From NCBI RefSeq assembly GCF_004348455.1, contig NZ_SMKA01000052.1, positions 1 through 37,414 of the forward strand: a DNA stretch of 37,414 bases, written 5' to 3'. A program made the translations under genes and the position numbers. The notes under the pieces are model-generated. The model ran no database searches and was not told the DNA's origin. It worked only from the letters and a program-made list of their open reading frames with translations. Origin of the DNA: Kribbella albertanoniae. Its GTDB lineage: Bacteria > Actinomycetota > Actinomycetes > Propionibacteriales > Kribbellaceae. Below, piece by piece: positions 33,139 through 37,414 of this stretch (positions within the stretch are counted from its first letter, which is position 1; every line of letters begins with the position of its first letter).

Positions 33139-34034
33139 CACTGCCGGTCTTCGGTCTCGACGCCATCAGCCGGGCCGCAACACCGGCGGTGGTCTTCGAG
33201 GCGGTGCGCTCGGCGCTGATCGCGCATGCGGAGGGACGGACGTCGGTACCGGCGCCGATGGTGCTCGAGTTCCCGCAGTACGACGGGGACACGCATGTGA
33301 AGGCCGGTCACGTGGCTGGTACGCCGTACTTCGTGGTGAAGGTGGCGAGCACCTTCGGCTCGGTCAACAACGGACTGATGCTCGCAGTGGACGCGACCAA
33401 CGGTCAGCCGGCCGCAGTGCTCGCGGACGAGGGCAAACTGACCGCATGGCGTACGGCGGCGGCCGGGGCGCTGATCACCGATGCGATGACGCCGGTCGGG
33501 GTCGATGAGGTCGCCGTACTCGGCACGGGTGAGCAGGCGCTGCTGCAGGTGCTGTGGTTGCGCGAGCTGCGACCGCTGCGCCGAGTGAAGGTCTGGGGGC
33601 GTCGACCAGAAGCTGTCGAGCGTCTCTGCAAGGCCATGAGCGCCGAGGGCATCAATGCGACACCTGACGGACTAGATGGTGCGACCTGTGTGATCGCCAC
33701 GACGGCTGCTCGGGAACCGCTGCCAGCGGACGCGTTCCGGGGAGCCGTGCACATCACCGGGATCGGGACCGACATGCCGGGCAAGGGTGAGCTCCCGCCC
33801 GAGGTGTTCGCCGGGGCGTTCGTCGCCACCGACGACCACGCGCAGTGTCTCCATCACGGCGACTTCGGCAACGCGGTCCGGGCCGGCGTGATCGAGGCGG
33901 ACCACGACGTACCAGTGGGTGCGGTTCTCCGCGACGGGATGCAGCGGGACCGGCAGTCTGTCGCGGATCTCACCGGGGTCGGCGCGATCGACGCGGCCGT
34001 CGCCGGTGCCGTTCTGGCCCAACTGGTTCGTTAA
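33135..34034 (+). CDS. Ornithine cyclodeaminase / mu-crystallin family protein
   Basis: 299 residues. The substrate lobe contains KAGHVAGTPYFVVKVASTFG and ADEGKLTAWRTAAAGALITD. The NAD(P)-binding Rossmann motif is VAVLGTGEQALLQV, and the catalytic-region motif is TGIGTDMPGKGELP. The family includes ornithine cyclodeaminase, L-arginine dehydrogenase (DauB), alanine dehydrogenase and ketimine reductases, so the reaction is not fixed. It is slightly short of the common 310-340. The aminotransferase stop overlaps its start. Next to an aminotransferase and a DauR-like regulator, a reductase or dehydrogenase for a keto/imino acid is a reasonable inference. The stop is followed by a strong ribosome site at 34043-34050. 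Confidence 0.91.
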   Translation: MTLPVFGLDAISRAATPAVVFEAVRSALIAHAEGRTSVPAPMVLEFPQYDGDTHVKAGHVAGTPYFVVKVASTFGSVNNGLMLAVDATNGQPAAVLADEGKLTAWRTAAAGALITDAMTPVGVDEVAVLGTGEQALLQVLWLRELRPLRRVKVWGRRPEAVERLCKAMSAEGINATPDGLDGATCVIATTAAREPLPADAFRGAVHITGIGTDMPGKGELPPEVFAGAFVATDDHAQCLHHGDFGNAVRAGVIEADHDVPVGAVLRDGMQRDRQSVADLTGVGAIDAAVAGAVLAQLVR

Positions 34035-34055
34035 TTGGCATCAGGAGGTGCGTAA

Positions 34056-34154
34056 GTGGTTTGGTTGCGCTATGCGCAACGAGCGCTGCGCTACTTGACC
34101 GGTTTAGCCACTTATGCATGCGTGATCCAGCGCGGATGCGCTCTCACGGAATAG
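34056..34154 (+). CDS. Possible 32-residue small protein
   Basis: AGGAGGTG (34043-34050) and a five-base spacer lead to GTG at 34056, with 32 codons to a TAG at 34152-34154. The peptide begins MVWLRYAQRALRYLTGL and has two Cys near its end (TYACVIQRGC). It is basic, with hydrophobic stretches. It starts 21 bases after the cyclodeaminase stop. Against it: third codon positions are less G+C-rich than the neighbours and include a rare TTA, and the stretch also carries inverted repeats that may be an operator. Confidence 0.35.
   Translation: MVWLRYAQRALRYLTGLATYACVIQRGCALTE
34065..34079. promoter_or_regulatory. Possible operator palindrome upstream of the sugar ABC operon
   Basis: TTGCGC (34065-34070), TAT, GCGCAA (34074-34079) is a perfect 6-3-6 dyad, symmetric like many LacI/TetR-type operators. 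It is nested in a wider inverted repeat, TAAGTGG (34053-34059) with CCACTTA (34108-34114). A TTGACC (34095-34100) is a -35-like element, but no convincing -10 was found. Confidence 0.4.
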
Positions 34155-34173
34155 TAACGGACACTTCTGAACT

Positions 34174-34201
34174 ATTGCCAGGGCGACCCCGGCTGGGCAA
34201 T
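34174..34201 (+). promoter_or_regulatory. Hairpin in the leader of the sugar-binding lipoprotein gene
   Basis: ATTGCC (34174-34179) and GGCAAT (34196-34201) can pair, enclosing a G+C-rich loop that can form further pairs. It ends 43 bases before the ATG. The function is unknown. Confidence 0.3.
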
Positions 34202-34244
34202 TCTCTGGGCCTCTGCAGGAACAGGTTCATACCAGGGGTGATCC

Positions 34245-35510
34245 ATGAAGTTCCGTTCGCTTGCCGTGGCTGCTGTCGCGGCCCTGTCCCTCACCGCCCT
34301 CGCGGCGTGTGGGTCGTCCGGCGACAAGAACGACGCAAGTTCCGGTCCGAAGACCATCGACGTGTGGCTGATGAAGGGGAGCGTCTCAGACGACTTCCTG
34401 AAGCGGTTCACCGACGACTTCGCCGCGAAGCACACCGACGTCAAGCTGAACGTCCAGATCCAGGAGTGGAACGGGATCGGCCCGAAGATCATCGGCGCGC
34501 TGGCCAGCAAGGACGCGCCGGACGTGATCGAGGTCGGCAACACCCAGGTCGCGCAGTACTCGGCCTCCGGCGGGGTCCGCGACCTGACCGACAAGAAGGC
34601 CGACCTGCAGGGTGACGACTGGATCGAAGGTCTGGCCGGCCCCGGCAACTACGAGGGCAAGCAGTTCGGGATCCCTTACTACGCGGCGAACCGGGTCGTG
34701 GTCTACCGCAAGGACCTGTTCGCGGCGGCCGGGATCACGACCCCGCCGAAGACCCGCGAGGAGTGGCTGGCCGCCACCGCCAAGCTGAACACCGGCGGCA
34801 ACCAGGGCATCTACCTGCCCGGCCAGAACTTCTACGTGCTGTCCGGCTTCATCTGGGACGAGGGCGGCGACCTCGCGGTCAAGGACGGCGAGAACTGGAA
34901 GGGCGCGCTGAGCAGCCCCGAGGCGCTCAAGGGGATGGACTTCTACAAGCAGATCCAGGCGCTCGGCAAGGGCCCGAAGGACTCCGACGAGGCCAAGCCG
35001 ACCCAGACCGACGTGTTCGCGCAGGGCAAGGTCGCGCAGATGATCGCCGTACCGGGTGCCGCCGAGCTGATCGTCCAGGCGAACCCGGCGCTCAAGGACA
35101 AGCTGGGCTTCTTCCCGATCCCGGGCAAGACCGCCGACAAGCCGGGCGCGGTCTTCACCGGTGGCTCGGACCTGATCGTGCCGGAGGCGTCGGACGCCCC
35201 GGACGCGGCCTACACCTTCATCAAGGAGCTGGCCGGCGAGAAGTGGCAGGTCGACCTGGCCAAGTCGATGAAGTACGTGCCGAACCGCAAGGCGCTCGCG
35301 TCCCAGGTCACCGGTGACGAGGGCACCAGCGCGATGGCGGCCGGTGCGGCCAACGGCAAGGCGACGCCGAACTCGCCGAACTGGGCCGCGGTCGAGGCCA
35401 AGAACCCGATCAAGGAGTACCAGACCAAGGTGCTCACCGGCGGTGACCCGGCCGCGGCGGCCCAGGCGGCCGACGCGATCATCACCGAGGCCCTGAACAG
35501 CGGAAAGTAG
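34245..35510 (+). CDS. Sugar ABC transporter substrate-binding lipoprotein
   Basis: 421 residues. A signal with lipobox LAAC (Cys22) leads to a family 1 extracellular solute-binding fold: KTIDVWLMKGSVSDDFLKRF, EWNGIGPKIIGALASKDAPD, GIPYYAANRVVVYRKDLFAA, and the hinge region with GNQGIYLPG. The two lobes close on a mono- or oligosaccharide such as a chitobiose- or cellobiose-type ligand. NgcE/DasA-like proteins are the comparison, but no specific sugar is claimed. GGGGTGA precedes the ATG. It leads the operon with two permease genes; no ATPase gene is present, as in actinobacterial systems that share MsiK. Confidence 0.93.
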   Translation: MKFRSLAVAAVAALSLTALAACGSSGDKNDASSGPKTIDVWLMKGSVSDDFLKRFTDDFAAKHTDVKLNVQIQEWNGIGPKIIGALASKDAPDVIEVGNTQVAQYSASGGVRDLTDKKADLQGDDWIEGLAGPGNYEGKQFGIPYYAANRVVVYRKDLFAAAGITTPPKTREEWLAATAKLNTGGNQGIYLPGQNFYVLSGFIWDEGGDLAVKDGENWKGALSSPEALKGMDFYKQIQALGKGPKDSDEAKPTQTDVFAQGKVAQMIAVPGAAELIVQANPALKDKLGFFPIPGKTADKPGAVFTGGSDLIVPEASDAPDAAYTFIKELAGEKWQVDLAKSMKYVPNRKALASQVTGDEGTSAMAAGAANGKATPNSPNWAAVEAKNPIKEYQTKVLTGGDPAAAAQAADAIITEALNSGK

Positions 35511-35513
35511 ACC

Positions 35514-36470
35514 GTGGCCCTCGCTCAACTCGAGCGGACCGCCCCCGCCCCCGAGCCGGACCCACCGGCCCGGGCCCGGCGGGGGCGCCCGCGTGTCCTC
35601 CCGTATCTGCTCATCGCGCCGACCGTCCTCGGGATGGCGTACCTGCTGATCTACCCGCTGATCCGGAACCTGGTCGTCTCGTTCCAGAAGTTCGGGATCG
35701 CGCAGCTGATCCGCGGTGGTGCCGACTTCGTCGGGTTCGACAACTACCGGGCGATCTTCACCGACGACAAGTTCTGGTCGGTGGTCGGCCGCACCTTCGC
35801 GTTCACCGCGATCAACGTCGTACTGATCATGGTGCTGTCCACCCTGGTCGCGCTGCTGATCGATGCCCTGGGCAAGTGGATGCGCTTCCTGCTGATGGGT
35901 GGCCTGGTGCTGGCCTGGGCAATTCCGGTGCTGGCGGCAACGACCGTGTTCCAATGGTTGTTCCAGTCCCAGCTCGGAGTCGTGAACTGGGTGCTCGTCA
36001 AGCTCGGCTTCACCCAGTACGACGGCTATGCGTGGTTCGCGGACGGTACGTCGACGTTCGCGATCATCGTGATCATGATCGTCTGGCAGTCGGTGCCGTT
36101 CGCGGCGCTCACCCTCTACGCCGCGATCACGACGGTACCGAAGGAGATCTACGAGTCGGCGTCGATGGACGGGGCCGGTCCGGTCCGGATGTTCGGGCTG
36201 ATCACGTTCCCGATCCTGCGGCCGATGTTCGGGCTGATCCTGTGCCTGGAGGTGATCTGGGTCTTCAAGAGCTTCGTGCAGATCTGGGTGATCAGCCAGG
36301 GCGGACCGGGCGACGCCACGCTGACCCTGCCGGTCTACGCCTACCAGATCGCGCAGTCGCTGAACCGGTACGACCTCGGTGCCGCGATCTCGATGGTCAC
36401 CGTGCTGCTGCTGACCGTCGTACTGCTCGCCTACTTCCGGCAGCTGTTCAAGGAAGAGGGCGAACTGTGA
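35514..36470 (+). CDS. Carbohydrate ABC transporter permease, MalF/UgpA type
   Basis: 318 residues, six membrane helices, with an N-terminal Pro/Arg-rich cytoplasmic tail (APEPDPPARARRGRPRV). The EAA loop EIYESASMDGAGPVRMFGLI contacts the ATPase. The GTG start follows the lipoprotein stop by three bases, with GGAAAG upstream. It overlaps the next permease as GTGA (36467-36470). It forms the inner-membrane pore with its partner permease; the substrate follows from the binding protein. Confidence 0.93.
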   Translation: MALAQLERTAPAPEPDPPARARRGRPRVLPYLLIAPTVLGMAYLLIYPLIRNLVVSFQKFGIAQLIRGGADFVGFDNYRAIFTDDKFWSVVGRTFAFTAINVVLIMVLSTLVALLIDALGKWMRFLLMGGLVLAWAIPVLAATTVFQWLFQSQLGVVNWVLVKLGFTQYDGYAWFADGTSTFAIIVIMIVWQSVPFAALTLYAAITTVPKEIYESASMDGAGPVRMFGLITFPILRPMFGLILCLEVIWVFKSFVQIWVISQGGPGDATLTLPVYAYQIAQSLNRYDLGAAISMVTVLLLTVVLLAYFRQLFKEEGEL

Positions 36471-37291
36471 AGCCAAGGCGGATCGTCCTCAACGTCATCG
36501 CGCTGGGAGTCTTCGCGTTCGCGGTCTTCCCGGTCTACTGGATGGTGCTCACCGCGTTCAAGCCGACGAAGGACATCCAGGCCGAGACGCCGTCGTTCTT
36601 CCCGGCGAACATCACCTTCAGCCACTTCGGTACGGCGGTCAACGCCGACGGCTTCTGGCTGTTTTGGCGGAACTCGGCGTTCGTCGCGATCACCGGCGTA
36701 CTGCTCGCTCTGATCGTTGCGTGCCTGGCCGCGTTCGCGGTCGCGCGACTGAAATGGAAGGGCCGGCAGGCGTTCATCGTGATGGTGTTCGTCGCGCAGA
36801 TGACGCCGTGGGAGGCGTTGCTGATCCCGATGTACGTGATCGCGCGCGACACCGACATGCTGGACAAACTGCCGATGCTGACGCTGATCTACTTCATGAT
36901 GACGCTGCCGTTCACGATCGTGACACTGCGCGGATTCCTGAACGCGATCCCGGCCGATCTCGAGGAGGCCGCGCAGGTCGACGGGTGCAACCAGTTCCAG
37001 GCGTTCCGGCGGATCGTGTTCCCGCTGCTGGCGCCCGGCCTGTTGTCCACGTCGCTGTTCGGGTTCATCACCGCGTGGAACGAGTTCGCGTTCGCGAACC
37101 TGCTGATCATCAAGGAGCAGGACCAGCGCACGCTGCCGGTCTGGCTCTCGTCGTTCAGCAACACCTTCGGCACCGACTGGGGCGCGACGATGGCCGCGGC
37201 CACGTTGTTCATGCTCCCGGTCCTGCTGATCTTCCTGGTCCTCCAGGGCCGCGTCACCTCCGGCGTCGCCGCCGGCGCGGTCAAGGGTTAG
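36467..37291 (+). CDS. Carbohydrate ABC transporter permease, MalG/UgpE type
   Basis: 274 residues with about six membrane helices. The EAA motif is DLEEAAQVDGCNQFQAFRRI, followed by FPLLAPGLLSTSLFGFITAWNEFAFA. The GTG start at 36467 overlaps the preceding stop, and AAGGAAGAGGG serves as the ribosome site. A longer frame starting at 35876 lies in the previous permease and was not used. It completes the importer with the MalF-like partner. No gene follows within the 123 bases to the window end. Confidence 0.93.
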   Translation: MKPRRIVLNVIALGVFAFAVFPVYWMVLTAFKPTKDIQAETPSFFPANITFSHFGTAVNADGFWLFWRNSAFVAITGVLLALIVACLAAFAVARLKWKGRQAFIVMVFVAQMTPWEALLIPMYVIARDTDMLDKLPMLTLIYFMMTLPFTIVTLRGFLNAIPADLEEAAQVDGCNQFQAFRRIVFPLLAPGLLSTSLFGFITAWNEFAFANLLIIKEQDQRTLPVWLSSFSNTFGTDWGATMAAATLFMLPVLLIFLVLQGRVTSGVAAGAVKG

Positions 37292-37303
37292 ACGGTATGG
37301 AGT

Positions 37304-37315
37304 GACCGCACGGTC
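37304..37315. promoter_or_regulatory. Short dyad after the sugar ABC operon
   Basis: GACCG, two bases, CGGTC (37304-37315) lies 13 bases after the last permease stop. It is too short for a convincing terminator, and no T tract follows; it may be an operator of the next gene. Confidence 0.25.
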
Positions 37316-37367
37316 TGTGGTCCCGGTTTCCTCGGGCGGTGATTGTGAAGCCGGCGTGCGGGATGGC

Positions 37368-37413
37368 GTCAACGTCGTTCATGCTCGCTGCGCTGCGCGT
37401 GCTCCACGTTGAC
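37368..37413. repeat. Inverted repeat at the right edge
   Basis: GTCAACGT (37368-37375) is an exact complement of ACGTTGAC (37406-37413). The 30-base interior is rich in GCTGCGCTGCGC-type runs and can pair further. It could be a terminator for the ABC operon or a dispersed palindromic repeat; the window ends one base later, so an extension cannot be seen. Confidence 0.6.
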
Positions 37414-37414
37414 T

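Noticed and set aside
34386..36476. 696-codon open frame on the minus strand across the lipoprotein and first permease genes
   Set aside because: It lies opposite genes with clear lipobox, EAA and solute-binding motifs. Its translation is Asp/Arg/Gly/Leu-rich with no domain, typical of the antisense frame of high-G+C genes.

Overview
The window is very G+C-rich DNA from an actinomycete. Block 5197-14782 has the gene order known from the oriC-proximal part of actinobacterial chromosomes (crgA, a DUF881 gene, trpG/pabA, a PASTA kinase, pbpA, ftsW/rodA, pstP, fhaB, fhaA, tRNA-Leu; compare M. tuberculosis Rv0011c-Rv0020c). pknA is missing, as in Streptomyces. The AfsR-like regulators, secreted hydrolases and sugar ABC genes suggest a soil actinomycete, perhaps Kribbella or another Propionibacteriales; that placement is inference. 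No IS element, prophage, CRISPR array or integrase was seen.

Layout. 1-866: 3' part of a siderophore-type ABC binding protein. 919-4146: large XRE+SARP+NB-ARC+TPR regulator. 4151-5065: secreted NlpC/P60-like protein, tail to tail with it. 5197-14528: growth and division block. CrgA is divergent from DUF881-trpG, which converges on the minus-strand operon fhaA-fhaB-pstP-ftsW-pbpA-pknB at a strong shared hairpin. 14700-14782: tRNA-Leu(CAG) with its own promoter and terminator. 14851-18554: nitrilase-family hydrolase with a possible tiny leader ORF, divergent from a second AfsR-like regulator. 18652-19632: TrmB/LuxR-type regulator.

19644-24905 is an envelope-export and signalling unit. A minus-strand operon (lipoprotein, membrane-fusion adaptor, ABC ATPase, MacB-type permease) diverges from a response regulator and histidine kinase. 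The 92-bp gap between them carries two pairs of 11-bp-spaced GGTTA-type repeats in opposite orientation, the layout expected of an OmpR-family operator, so the two-component system probably controls the transporter and itself. 24898-31361 holds a large secreted subtilase, a PrsW-type membrane protease and a secreted sialidase with a LamG domain.

31404-34034 is a tight operon: a DauR-like PAS/HTH regulator (apparently leaderless, with repeats over its promoter), a PLP aminotransferase and an ornithine cyclodeaminase/mu-crystallin family enzyme. It resembles the dau arginine genes with the flavin dehydrogenase replaced by an aminotransferase. A possible 32-residue ORF with a strong Shine-Dalgarno follows. 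34245-37291 is a sugar-type ABC importer (lipoprotein plus two permeases) with no ATPase gene in the window. No gene-free gap exceeds about 210 bp.
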